The notes below the pieces were generated by a model that saw only the letters and a list, made by a program, of their open reading frames with translations, did no database searches and was not told the origin of the DNA. The position numbers and the translations under genes are program-made. A stretch of DNA of 64,000 nucleotides from Trueperaceae bacterium (GTDB taxonomy: Bacteria; Deinococcota; Deinococci; Deinococcales; Trueperaceae): contig CP070651.1 in the NCBI GenBank assembly GCA_020354625.1, positions 3,201,554 through 3,265,553 on the forward strand, given 5' to 3'. Shown one piece after another: positions 27,111 through 35,248 of the stretch (position 1 is the first letter of the stretch; every line of letters begins with the position of its first letter).

Positions 27111-28682
27111 CTACTTGGCTGCAGCCGTCGACGGTTGCTGGCGGCTGATAAGCCAGTATTGTAGCACCTGAATCAACATCGACACCACAAAGTACAGGAT
27201 GACACCCGCTGGGAAATTGATAATGATAAAGACGAAGACCAGGTTGATGATCACCTGCTGCCTGAGGCTCTGTGGGTTTCCGCGGGCGGCAAAGTAGGAC
27301 TGGCCGAGCATCACCGCCACGTAGAGCGCCGGCAGGATGTAGATAGGGTCGGCTTGCCCGAGATCGGGTAACCACAGAAAGCCCTCGTTGAACTCGAAGT
27401 TGACAAAGACGCGCCACAAGATGATAAAGAGCGGCATCTGCAAAATCACAGGCAGGCAGCCCCCCGCCGGGTTGACTCCCGCCTCACGATAGAGCTTCAT
27501 GGTCTCTTGAGTAAGCTTCTCGCGGTCATCTTTATGCTTTTTCTGCAGCGCTTGAATCTTGGGTTGGAGCTGCTGCATGCCGTACATCGACTTGGTCTGG
27601 GTCGAAATGAGCGGCCAGACCACCGCCCGAAACAGCAGGGTCAGCACGATGATGGAGAGTCCCCAGTTACCCACAAACCCATGGATCCACTCGAGCACCC
27701 AGATGATCGCCAGCGACAAGCGACCGAGGATATTGGGCGTGAACAGGCCGGGCAGCTCCGCATACCCCTCTTGGTCGTACCGGACGAGCTCGTTGGGGCC
27801 GGTGTACACCCCAAGAGCGAACGAAACACTGCTACCGGCATCGGCCGCAAGGGGTTTTTGCATGGCGATGCGGTTCGACGGAAGAGATTGCGCCTCGAGT
27901 CCCTCGAAGCGACTTTCGCCGGGCCGCATGATGATGGCAATTCCCCTGGTCTGATTGGACTGCAGCGAGATATAAGTGGGATCGGCGACAGGTTGGGGGA
28001 GCGGATCCTGACTGAAGGTCGCCCCTTGGCCGAGTTTTATGATAGGATTTTGCGCGCGCCCAATGCCCGGAAACGCATACTGCACGGTTACAGCGTCTTC
28101 CTCAGCGATACCGGTCTCTCCCGCATCCTCCGAAGCCCCCGCTTGCCCAACCCTGGCTACCTCGAGCGAGATCTCGAGCGTGTGGCTGACGTTGCTGACA
28201 AGCACCGTCTTGTCGACTTGAAGATCCGCCACCCGGTAACGGAACGTACCCAGAAAGCTGGTCCGTCCTGTCCGCTCCCACTCCCCTTCCAGGTCTTCGG
28301 GCGCGAAGAACTCGCCGTCCAAGAGCACCGAACCACCTGGGATCGCCGCCTCGAAGGGGATAAGGTCTTGACCGTTATCGACAGTGTAAGAGCGGAGATT
28401 TTGGCCTTTCTGATGCTTGGCGAAAGCAGCCACCAGATGACCGGCCTGATCGAAGAAAAAGTCGACCCCTTTGGTGGAGATCTTGGTCAAGGTAGCATCG
28501 AGATCGTGGCAGAAAAACGATGCGGCCGCGGGTTGGCCGCAGTGCTCCTCGATCTTTCCAAAATCACGGAACTCTGAAAGGTCGAAGGGGGTTGCCTCAA
28601 ACTCCGTCTGGGCAACCGCTGCAGTGAAAAGCGATCCCACAAGCAGCCCGAGGCATACGACAAACAAACGTAGGCTCTTCAA
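27111..28682 (-). CDS. yidC: Membrane protein insertase YidC
   Basis: This 523-residue protein starts at TTG 28682, which overlaps the yidD stop (TTGA) and has GGAGGA just upstream; the ORF is open further but overlaps yidD. A signal-like segment is followed by a periplasmic beta domain (about 30-290) and the conserved membrane core with GNWGLSIIVLTLLFRAVVWP and PAGGCLPVILQMPLFIILW. It inserts membrane proteins alone or with SecYEG. The large periplasmic domain is the Gram-negative form. Confidence 0.95.
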   Translation of the reverse strand: MKSLRLFVVCLGLLVGSLFTAAVAQTEFEATPFDLSEFRDFGKIEEHCGQPAAASFFCHDLDATLTKISTKGVDFFFDQAGHLVAAFAKHQKGQNLRSYTVDNGQDLIPFEAAIPGGSVLLDGEFFAPEDLEGEWERTGRTSFLGTFRYRVADLQVDKTVLVSNVSHTLEISLEVARVGQAGASEDAGETGIAEEDAVTVQYAFPGIGRAQNPIIKLGQGATFSQDPLPQPVADPTYISLQSNQTRGIAIIMRPGESRFEGLEAQSLPSNRIAMQKPLAADAGSSVSFALGVYTGPNELVRYDQEGYAELPGLFTPNILGRLSLAIIWVLEWIHGFVGNWGLSIIVLTLLFRAVVWPLISTQTKSMYGMQQLQPKIQALQKKHKDDREKLTQETMKLYREAGVNPAGGCLPVILQMPLFIILWRVFVNFEFNEGFLWLPDLGQADPIYILPALYVAVMLGQSYFAARGNPQSLRQQVIINLVFVFIIINFPAGVILYFVVSMLIQVLQYWLISRQQPSTAAAK

Positions 28683-28933
28683 AATTCCTCCGTCAGCTGT
28701 TCGGTTCTCGGAGGGACGGGATCCACACCTCCGGGGTGGAAGGGATGGCACTTGGCGAGACGCTGCAACGCCAGAACCGACCCCTTGAGCACTCCATGGC
28801 GCTCGACGGCTTCGAGCGCATAAGCGCTACAAGTCGGGTGGAAGCGGCAGCTCCCCTGCAACTTTAGGGGTGAAAGATAACGGCGATAGCCACGAATCGA
28901 CGACATCAGCAAACCCTTGACCAGCCGCATCAT
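28679..28933 (-). CDS. yidD: Membrane protein insertion efficiency factor YidD
   Basis: This 84-residue protein has the YidD signature IRGYRRYLSPLKLQGSCRFHPTCSAYA, with the two conserved cysteines and the later CHPFHPGG. It helps YidC-dependent insertion at the inner membrane. Its ends overlap rnpA upstream and yidC downstream by 4 bases each, so the three genes are translationally coupled. Confidence 0.95.
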   Translation of the reverse strand: MMRLVKGLLMSSIRGYRRYLSPLKLQGSCRFHPTCSAYALEAVERHGVLKGSVLALQRLAKCHPFHPGGVDPVPPRTEQLTEEF

Positions 28934-29280
28934 AGGAGCTTTCCTCGCTCGAGAGCGCGTCGCAACGCATCTTTGAGCTGCCAGAAACTCGCGCCGGCTG
29001 CTTCGGGGCGCGCGATCACAACCAGATCGAAACTGGCAGCGCCGCGATGCCGGACCGAGACCTCTTCATCGAGCAAGAGACTACGCAGGGCCTCCCGTAG
29101 ACGGCGGCGCACAAGGTTGCGTACCACAGCTTTACCGACTCTCTTACTCACCACAATTCCTACACGCACCTGCCCTCTTCTCGTCGCCTGCCAACGTAGG
29201 CTGAGCAATTTGGCACCGCCGGAACGGCCTCTACGCAAGCGCCGAAAGGCACGGTCACCCTTTAACGAGCGAAGGACCAC
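28930..29280 (-). CDS. rnpA: Ribonuclease P protein component
   Basis: This 116-residue basic protein contains the RNR-type core KRVGKAVVRNLVRRRLREALR that binds pre-tRNA leader and P RNA. It starts at GTG 29280, and an in-frame TGA 24 bases upstream rules out a longer protein. It therefore does not contain rpmH in an overlapping frame as in Thermus; rpmH ends 28 bp before it. Confidence 0.94.
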   Translation of the reverse strand: MVLRSLKGDRAFRRLRRGRSGGAKLLSLRWQATRRGQVRVGIVVSKRVGKAVVRNLVRRRLREALRSLLLDEEVSVRHRGAASFDLVVIARPEAAGASFWQLKDALRRALERGKLL

Positions 29281-29308
29281 GGCGGAGAACGAACGACCCC
29301 ATCAGCTC

Positions 29309-29452
29309 CTAGTGATCGGATACCGTCAGCCTCTTACGACCCTTGGCACGGCGGCGCCTTAGAATATTGCGCCCCCCTGGAGTGCTCATGCGGGATCGAA
29401 ATCCGTGTGTCTTGGCACGCTTACGGCGGTTCGGTTGGTAGGTGCGTTTCAT
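29309..29452 (-). CDS. rpmH: 50S ribosomal protein L34
   Basis: This 47-residue gene reads [18 protein letters not shown] and continues through [19 protein letters not shown], a near-perfect L34 with three extra residues (SDH) at the end. The start is ATG at 29452 with AAGGAG upstream. It is the first gene of the rpmH-rnpA-yidD-yidC-jag block. Confidence 0.97.
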   Translation of the reverse strand: MKRTYQPNRRKRAKTHGFRSRMSTPGGRNILRRRRAKGRKRLTVSDH

Positions 29453-29640
29453 AGGTCGACTCCTTGAAGTCTCTTTCTAAGTCCGTAAATGAGGCGTCCG
29501 CAGAATACTCGATCGCGGCACGGCCGAGCTGGCTCCCGGCCCCGTTTCGGCTCACCACCTAGCAGGCGGAGCGCAAGCCGTCAGAGCATACCACACCAGA
29601 GCCCCAAACGCCAACTCCCAAGCCACGTACCAGACCCCGC

Positions 29641-31101
29641 TCAAAGAGGTGCCAAAGGCGCAAATTTCTCACCTACGTGGCGCTCGAGCAACGCTGTCAC
29701 TCCGACCAAACGCTCATCCTGGAGAGCCGGTGCCATGAACTGAACCCCACAAGGGAGTCGCTCCGCCGTGAATCCGGCCGGGACGCTGATAGCTGCGATC
29801 CCCACCAAGTTGGCCAGACAGGTATCGATATCCCCCAAATACATAGCGAGTGGGTCATCTACCTTTTCACCCAGCGGGTAGGCGACAGAGGGGACGGTTG
29901 GCGTCAACAGCAGATCGACTTCCTCGAAAGCACGCTCGATCTCATGAGCGATCAGGCGCCGTACCTTGAGCGCCTTTCCGTAGTAGGCATCGTAATACCC
30001 CGCAGATAGGGCATAGGTCCCCATGAGAATCCGTCGGCGCACCTCCGGACCGAGACTCGAGCCCCGACTCTTCATCATCACATCGGCCTGTCCGAGGCGA
30101 TCCTCTCCGGTGCGAGAACTGTATACCATGCCGTCGTAACGAGCCAAGTTGCTGCTCGCTTCAGCCATCGCCACCAGGTAGTAAGCGGGGATCCCGTCAC
30201 GAGCCGTAGGTACGGATACCTGCTGCAATTCTGCGCCGAGCTGGACAAGGCGCTCGCAGGTCAGCTCCAATGCAGCCATTACCCCGGCACTGTTCCCTTC
30301 ACCCGTCAGTTCCTCGATGAGTCCCACCCGAACCCCCGTGAGATCGGAGGCCCCAGTCACGGCCTTTGCAAATGCCGGAGCGACTCCCGCCAGGCTGGTG
30401 GCATCTTTGGGATCGTGCCCAGCCATCACATCCATCGAGAGTGCTAGATCCTCGGCACTTCGGCACAGAACCCCCACTTGGTCGAGGGAGCTGGCGTAAG
30501 CGATCACACCGTAACGAGACAAGCGGCCGTAGGTCGGTTTGAAACCGATCACACCCGTAAAACTTCCCGGCTGCCTCACCGAGCCGCCGGTATCGGTTCC
30601 CAGGGCGATCGGCACAACCCCGGTGGCCACCGCAACAGCCGATCCGCCCGAAGAGCCCCCCGGTACCCGGCTGGTGTCCCAAGGGTTCTTGACCGCTCCA
30701 AACGCGGAGTTCTCGTTACTGCTCCCCATCCCGAACTCATCCAGGTTGGCCTTGGCAACGACCACGGCTCCAGCCTGCTCGAGCCGCTCCACCACGGTTG
30801 CGCTATAAGGCGGCACAAAGCTGGCCAGGCTTTCGGAAGCAGCAGTCGAGCGCAGGCCCTCGGTACAGATGTTGTCTTTGACCACGATCGGTACGCCCGC
30901 CAGCGGTCCGACGTCCTCGCCGGCAGCGAGCCGCTCATCGATCTTCTCGGCCTGCTCGAGCGCGGACTCATGGGCGATGGTGATAAAGGCGTTCAGCTCG
31001 ACCTGGGTAAGCTCCGCACGCTCTAGCGCTGCCCGCACGATCTCTTGGGCCCGGACGCGCCCCGAGGCCACCTGCCTGCCGATCTCAACCGCTGTCATCA
31101 T
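29641..31101 (-). CDS. gatA: Asp-tRNA(Asn)/Glu-tRNA(Gln) amidotransferase subunit A
   Basis: The protein has 486 residues from ATG 31101 (a second ATG follows directly). The amidase triad is visible: lysine in IVVKDNIC, serine in GGSSGGSAVA and serine in GTDTGGSVRQPGSF. GatA releases ammonia from glutamine for GatB, converting misacylated Glu-tRNA(Gln) or Asp-tRNA(Asn). The open frame extends 85 codons upstream, but that overlaps the divergent ammonia-lyase gene. A TATGCT -10 box exactly 6 bases upstream and no Shine-Dalgarno sequence support a leaderless mRNA at 31101. gatB is 20 kb away, and gatC is not in the window. Confidence 0.95.
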   Translation of the reverse strand: MMTAVEIGRQVASGRVRAQEIVRAALERAELTQVELNAFITIAHESALEQAEKIDERLAAGEDVGPLAGVPIVVKDNICTEGLRSTAASESLASFVPPYSATVVERLEQAGAVVVAKANLDEFGMGSSNENSAFGAVKNPWDTSRVPGGSSGGSAVAVATGVVPIALGTDTGGSVRQPGSFTGVIGFKPTYGRLSRYGVIAYASSLDQVGVLCRSAEDLALSMDVMAGHDPKDATSLAGVAPAFAKAVTGASDLTGVRVGLIEELTGEGNSAGVMAALELTCERLVQLGAELQQVSVPTARDGIPAYYLVAMAEASSNLARYDGMVYSSRTGEDRLGQADVMMKSRGSSLGPEVRRRILMGTYALSAGYYDAYYGKALKVRRLIAHEIERAFEEVDLLLTPTVPSVAYPLGEKVDDPLAMYLGDIDTCLANLVGIAAISVPAGFTAERLPCGVQFMAPALQDERLVGVTALLERHVGEKFAPLAPL

Positions 31102-31107
31102 GAGAGG

Positions 31108-31113
31108 AGCATA
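31108..31113 (-). promoter_or_regulatory. Leaderless -10 box of gatA
   Basis: TATGCT on the minus strand lies 6 bases before the gatA ATG. This and the ftsK, gatB, msrA, STAND-regulator and GNAT boxes share the same spacing. Confidence 0.5.
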
Positions 31114-31174
31114 ACAGATGCCCGACACCGGCTTGCGCCCAGTCCAGAACCTATGACAGGCTAGGGAGACACCG

Positions 31175-32362
31175 ATGAACGACCCGATTCCCCCATCGAT
31201 CGTGCAAAACCCCAACGCTCGCCTCACAGCAGGGCTCGAGCCCGCCACCCGCGAGCCGCTCGACTTCCACCGGCGGCTTCCAGGATACGCCGCCACCCCC
31301 CTTTTGGAGGCGCCCGCCATCGCCGAAGCACTCGGGGTCGCCACAGTGCTCATCAAGGACGAAGCGTCACGCTTCGGCCTCCCCGCCTACAAGATGCTCG
31401 GCGCATCGTGGGCAACCTACCGAAGCCTGCGCCAGCGCTTGGGGACGACGGCGAACTGGCACGCCATCGACGATCTCAAACGGCAATTCGCCCCTTTGAA
31501 ACCGCTCACGCTGGTCGCCGCCACCGACGGCAACCACGGTCGTGCCGTAGCCCGCGTGGCGAGCTGGTTCGACTTCTCGGCCCATATCTATGTACCAAAC
31601 GATATGGTTCCGGCGCGCATCGAAGCGATCCGTAGCGAAGGGGCAGAGGTCACGGTCGTTCCCGGTAGCTACGATGACGCGGTGGAGGTGGCTGCCACGC
31701 AGGTGGGAAATCACCTCCACGTCATCTCGGACACGGCCTGGGAAGGGTATGAACAGATCCCCCATTGGGTAGTCGAAGGCTACGGCACCATCTTCTGGGA
31801 GCTCGAGGACCAACTCGCTGCCAAGGCCACACGCTACCCCGATCTGGTCGCCGTTCAGATCGGTGTCGGCTCGTTGGCGGCTTCGGTCGTCCGCCACTTC
31901 CGCTGTGAAGGGCGATCCAAATGCCCCACCATCCTCGGGGTGGAACCGCTCGCCGCTGCCTGTCTCCAGGCGTCTATCCGCGCTGGAGAGATCCAGTCGA
32001 TACCGGGGCCACACCGCTCGATCATGTCCGGCCTCAACGCCGGCAGACCGTCCCTTACCGCCTGGCCACTCGTATCCAAAGGAGTAGATGCCTTCAGCGC
32101 CATCAGCGACGAGACAGCAAGGGAAGCGATGCGCCTGTTGGCACACTCGGGCATCGTCGCCGGTGAGAGCGGTGCCGCCGGACTCGGAGGCGTACTGGAG
32201 ATCGTCGAGAACACCCGTTGGCGCAAGGCGCTCGGGATAGGGCGAGACAGCTGCCTCCTCTTTCTCAACACAGAAGCCGATACCGATCCCACAGGCTACC
32301 GCGTCATCACCGGGGCATCTTCAGCCGAAGTACGGCGTCGAATCCGGCGCGGACAGAGCTAA
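31175..32362 (+). CDS. Diaminopropionate ammonia-lyase-like PLP enzyme
   Basis: This 395-residue fold-type II PLP protein has the PLP lysine in AYKMLGASWA (Lys73), the phosphate-binding and substrate loop ATDGNHGRAVA, and a glycine-rich IGVGSLAASVV region. DpaL-type enzymes remove ammonia from 2,3-diaminopropionate to give pyruvate. The stretch around EASRFGLPAYKMLGAS is characteristic of the DpaL group, but threonine dehydratase-like relatives cannot be excluded. It has a good ribosome binding site (GGGAGACACCG) and is divergent from gatA with a 73-bp shared promoter region. Confidence 0.83.
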   Translation: MNDPIPPSIVQNPNARLTAGLEPATREPLDFHRRLPGYAATPLLEAPAIAEALGVATVLIKDEASRFGLPAYKMLGASWATYRSLRQRLGTTANWHAIDDLKRQFAPLKPLTLVAATDGNHGRAVARVASWFDFSAHIYVPNDMVPARIEAIRSEGAEVTVVPGSYDDAVEVAATQVGNHLHVISDTAWEGYEQIPHWVVEGYGTIFWELEDQLAAKATRYPDLVAVQIGVGSLAASVVRHFRCEGRSKCPTILGVEPLAAACLQASIRAGEIQSIPGPHRSIMSGLNAGRPSLTAWPLVSKGVDAFSAISDETAREAMRLLAHSGIVAGESGAAGLGGVLEIVENTRWRKALGIGRDSCLLFLNTEADTDPTGYRVITGASSAEVRRRIRRGQS

Positions 32363-32422
32363 CAGCTGAACACGACGACCGACAGTGGTGTTTTTCAATG
32401 ATGACCTGTTCGGACCACCAGA

Positions 32423-32428
32423 TATAAT
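32423..32428 (+). promoter_or_regulatory. -10 box of the PP2C phosphatase gene
   Basis: A perfect TATAAT lies 8 bases before the ATG at 32437, with no Shine-Dalgarno sequence between, suggesting an almost leaderless transcript. Confidence 0.5.
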
Positions 32429-32436
32429 GATTTTCT

Positions 32437-33426
32437 ATGGGGTCGCAAAGCCCAGCGCTGCCTAGGCCGCGCTCCACCACTGTGCGGCTGGGTGGGTATA
32501 GCGAACCGGGTCGCGTTCGCACAGTCAATCAGGACAGTTATTTTGTCGGCGAAATCCCCGGCAAGGGGTTTCTCGCTGCTGTAGCAGACGGCATGGGCGG
32601 TCATCAAACAGGCGAGGTGGCCAGCCAAAAAGCTGTTTCCATCTTGCACCACGAAGTGTTGAGAAGCCGCACTCAGCCGCCCGCCGCCATCGCGAAGGCC
32701 GTCCAGAGCGCCAACTTGGAAGTGTTCAACTACGCCTCGGCCCACCCCGAGCACCGCGGCATGGGCACCACGCTGACCACAGTCTTCATCGATGATCAGG
32801 TTGGGCTGGTAGGGCATGTGGGCGACTCCCGGGCCTATCTGGTACGCGACGGCGATATCCGGCAGCTGACTCACGACCACAGCTGGGTGGCCGACCGTGT
32901 GCGGCAAGGCCTCCTCACCGCGGCCGAAGCCAAACACCATCGCTGGCGCAACGTCATCACCAACGCTCTCGGCGCCACGCCGAGTTTCAAGCTCGATATC
33001 CTGCACTTCAAGATCCAAAAGGGCGACCGGCTCCTGTTATGCAGCGACGGGGTCAGCATGCTGCTCTCCGAGATCATGATGATGCAGATCGTGACCGAAT
33101 ACACACCAGAGCAGGCTGCCAGGGAACTCGTCTACGAGGCCAACGACCGCGGCAGCCCCGACAATGTCACCGCTGTGGTTTTGGAAGTGTGCGAACTCGA
33201 GGAAAACCCGAAACGCTACACCTTGCCCCCCCACTATCGCCAACCTGCCTCGGTAAGCATCAGCGAGTCCGAAAGCGGTATACGCAAGATCGAAAAAGAC
33301 TTCCCCATCCGAGATCTCTTCACGAAACTGCGCGAAAAACCGTGGTATCCCTATAGATTCTGGATCGTCGGAAGCCTCTATCTGATCCTGCTCTTTTTGC
33401 TCTTTAGCCTCTGGCCACGTTTCTAG
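32437..33426 (+). CDS. Membrane-anchored PP2C-type protein serine/threonine phosphatase
   Basis: This 329-residue protein has a PP2C domain (about 15-250) with the metal-binding aspartates in TVNQDSYF, VADGMGGH, GHVGDSRAYL, LLCSDG and SPDNVTAV. A short linker leads to one C-terminal membrane segment (about 306-326), so the phosphatase faces the cytoplasm. It would reverse Hanks-type kinase phosphorylation of envelope or translation proteins. No partner kinase gene is adjacent, which is unusual because the two are often paired. Confidence 0.92.
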   Translation: MGSQSPALPRPRSTTVRLGGYSEPGRVRTVNQDSYFVGEIPGKGFLAAVADGMGGHQTGEVASQKAVSILHHEVLRSRTQPPAAIAKAVQSANLEVFNYASAHPEHRGMGTTLTTVFIDDQVGLVGHVGDSRAYLVRDGDIRQLTHDHSWVADRVRQGLLTAAEAKHHRWRNVITNALGATPSFKLDILHFKIQKGDRLLLCSDGVSMLLSEIMMMQIVTEYTPEQAARELVYEANDRGSPDNVTAVVLEVCELEENPKRYTLPPHYRQPASVSISESESGIRKIEKDFPIRDLFTKLREKPWYPYRFWIVGSLYLILLFLLFSLWPRF

Positions 33427-33471
33427 AGAGCTCCAAAGACCGTCTCGGCGAGACCATCAAGAAGACCAGAG

Positions 33472-33577
33472 GGTGATGAGTCGTGAGTGATGCGTGATGA
33501 GAGCAGCGAAAGCCGTGGTCTGGAAAAAACCGTTTGCCTGCCCCCCACTCATCACTCATCCCTGTTTACTCATCACT
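33472..33577. repeat. TRATGRG heptamer inverted-repeat element (copy 2)
   Basis: The left array begins GGTGATGAGTCGTGAGTGAT at 33472 and continues TGCGTGATGAG, followed by AGCAGCGAAA. The right array (ACTCATCACTCATCCCTG, then TTTACTCATCAC) ends at 33577. It fills the gap between the phosphatase gene and ridA. Confidence 0.85.
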
Positions 33578-33621
33578 GTGAAAGGTTTCTTTCGCCTGCC
33601 CTTTCGACCGTCACAACAGGG

Positions 33622-33627
33622 TAAGGT
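33622..33627 (+). promoter_or_regulatory. Possible leaderless -10 box or ribosome binding site of ridA
   Basis: TAAGGT lies 6 bases before the ridA ATG. The same bases contain AAGG, so it could serve either as a TANNNT -10 box or as a Shine-Dalgarno sequence. Confidence 0.3.
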
Positions 33628-33633
33628 ATCGCT

Positions 33634-34020
33634 ATGGACAAAAGTGCTGTTCAAACCGAATCCGCCCCCGCCGCTATCGGTCCCTACTCCCAAGCCATCC
33701 GCACCGGCAATCTGGTGTTCACCTCTGGACAGATCCCGCTCCACCCCGATGGAACACTGGTCGAGGGAGGGATCGAGGTGCAGACCACACAGGTGATGCA
33801 CAACCTCCAAGCCGTGCTTGAAGCCGCCGGCTCGAGCCTCGAGCACGTCGTCAAGTGTACCTGTTTCGTCGCCGACTTGAACGACTTCGGTGCGATCAAC
33901 AAGGTCTACGGGAGTTTCTTCAAGAAAACGCCGCCGGCCCGTAGTGCGGTCGAAGTGGCGAGGCTTCCACTCGACGTCAAGATCGAAATCGAAGCCGTGG
34001 CCGTATTGGCAGACGGTTGA
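33634..34020 (+). CDS. ridA: RidA family reactive-intermediate deaminase
   Basis: This 128-residue protein has the RidA/YjgF signature: IGPYSQAIRTGNLVFTSGQI near the start and PPARSAVEVARLPLDVKIEIE near the end, including the arginine that binds the carboxylate. RidA hydrolyses 2-aminoacrylate and other enamines released by PLP enzymes, protecting PLP-dependent proteins. The PLP lyase encoded 1.3 kb upstream is a possible source of such intermediates, although the genes are not in one operon. Confidence 0.95.
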   Translation: MDKSAVQTESAPAAIGPYSQAIRTGNLVFTSGQIPLHPDGTLVEGGIEVQTTQVMHNLQAVLEAAGSSLEHVVKCTCFVADLNDFGAINKVYGSFFKKTPPARSAVEVARLPLDVKIEIEAVAVLADG

Positions 34021-34030
34021 TCACCGCGTC

Positions 34031-35248
34031 CTAGCTGGCCTCCAGAACTTTCAACACGGCCTTCGGATCGAGCCTGCCTTTGAACCAGACAATGCGTGCC
34101 GAGGCGCTGTTGAACTCGACACCCGCCTTCTCGAGGTTGAGCCGTTCGGAGAAGGCCAGCACGACGTGATCCAATTTCGCCTTGCGGAGCTCTGCCACCT
34201 TCTTGCGCAGGTGTTCAGGGCGCCAGTAGCCGAAGATCTCGAGCAAGAAGCTCTGACCGCCGGGATCGATCAGCCGAAAGCTCGGTACGATAGCCCCACC
34301 AGCAAACGGTAACAGATCGACCTCCTTTTCGAGCTGCCACTCGGTTTTGGTCTTCTGCCAGCGCTCCCAAAAGGCCCGTTCGACCTCGGTTTCACCCCCT
34401 CCGGTCTTGTAGTGCGAAACCAAAGCACAACTCGAGTCGAGCGTAAAGAGCGCACTCTCGGGGGTGGTTTCATAAACCGGCTTCGGAATGAGCTCGGCGC
34501 TAAGCCGCCAATCGTCTAAGTGCAACAGGGCTGGTACGAACTTGGCAAGGTCGGTACCGTAACGGGTGTTGGCACCGAAGAGGCTGGTCGGCCCATCGAT
34601 GGTGATGGTGAAACCAACACGCGGCTCCCCTTCGATAGTCGCCATCAGGCCGAAGAGCTTGAGGTAACGAAAGAGCTGCCGGTACGCTGCCGGAGCGTGT
34701 CGCCCAGTGGTGATGACGATCTCTTTCGCCCGGTAGAACACCCCCTGAACCTGAGCCAGGTTGTAGCGATGAATCAGCGCTTCGGGGTCGGGGGGATCGA
34801 AGTGGACCAAGACCGCATTCTCCTTTAGGTCAGCGTAAAGACCGTCGACCACCTCTTCTTCGCTCACGGCTCGGCCTACCTCCTCACCGAGTCGCTGGGC
34901 GATCCCAGAGAGAATTCGCCGGCTCGTCTGCTCACCCGGCATCTCTACAGCGCTGAGCGCGAACGCGCGCCGGCGCAGCTCTCCAGGCTCGAGAGGGCTG
35001 ATGGTCTCGAACTCGCAAAAGCCTGTCTGGACCAGGTGAACCAGGCCACGCCGCACCCGGTAATCGGTATCGTCTCCTTCGAGCACCGCGAGTTGCTCGT
35101 CGAGTTCAGCGCGCCTCTTACCCCGGTGGTCGGCAAAGAACTCGATGATCGTCTCGGCCATGGCCAGAGACCGCTCGTCGAGCGGGAGCCTCTTGGGTAC
35201 GATCACCCCCCCACGGTAGCGGTGCATCAGCAAACTGCTCGGCAACAT
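34031..35248 (-). CDS. Bax1-type (DUF790) nuclease, partner of XPB helicase
   Basis: This 405-residue protein starts MLPSSLLMHRYRGGVIVPKR, the typical DUF790/Bax1 opening. The N-terminal half is helical, and the C-terminal nuclease region includes IVPSFRLIDPGG (about 320-331) and LLEIFGYWRPEHLRKK. In archaea Bax1 forms a complex with XPB and cuts DNA near bubbles or junctions. Its ATG shares one base with the stop of the helicase gene (TGATG), so the two are co-translated. The PDF-like acidic motif expected before the EIxGxW stretch reads PSF here, although Asp328 is close by and could substitute. Confidence 0.85.
   Translation of the reverse strand: MLPSSLLMHRYRGGVIVPKRLPLDERSLAMAETIIEFFADHRGKRRAELDEQLAVLEGDDTDYRVRRGLVHLVQTGFCEFETISPLEPGELRRRAFALSAVEMPGEQTSRRILSGIAQRLGEEVGRAVSEEEVVDGLYADLKENAVLVHFDPPDPEALIHRYNLAQVQGVFYRAKEIVITTGRHAPAAYRQLFRYLKLFGLMATIEGEPRVGFTITIDGPTSLFGANTRYGTDLAKFVPALLHLDDWRLSAELIPKPVYETTPESALFTLDSSCALVSHYKTGGGETEVERAFWERWQKTKTEWQLEKEVDLLPFAGGAIVPSFRLIDPGGQSFLLEIFGYWRPEHLRKKVAELRKAKLDHVVLAFSERLNLEKAGVEFNSASARIVWFKGRLDPKAVLKVLEAS

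Noticed and set aside
28930..29452. Thermus-style overlap of rnpA with rpmH
   Set aside because: An in-frame TGA 24 bases before the rnpA GTG prevents a longer rnpA, and rpmH is a separate frame ending 28 bp upstream.
29453..29640. Replication origin near rpmH
   Set aside because: No dnaA or dnaN gene and no clustered DnaA boxes (TTATNCACA) are visible.
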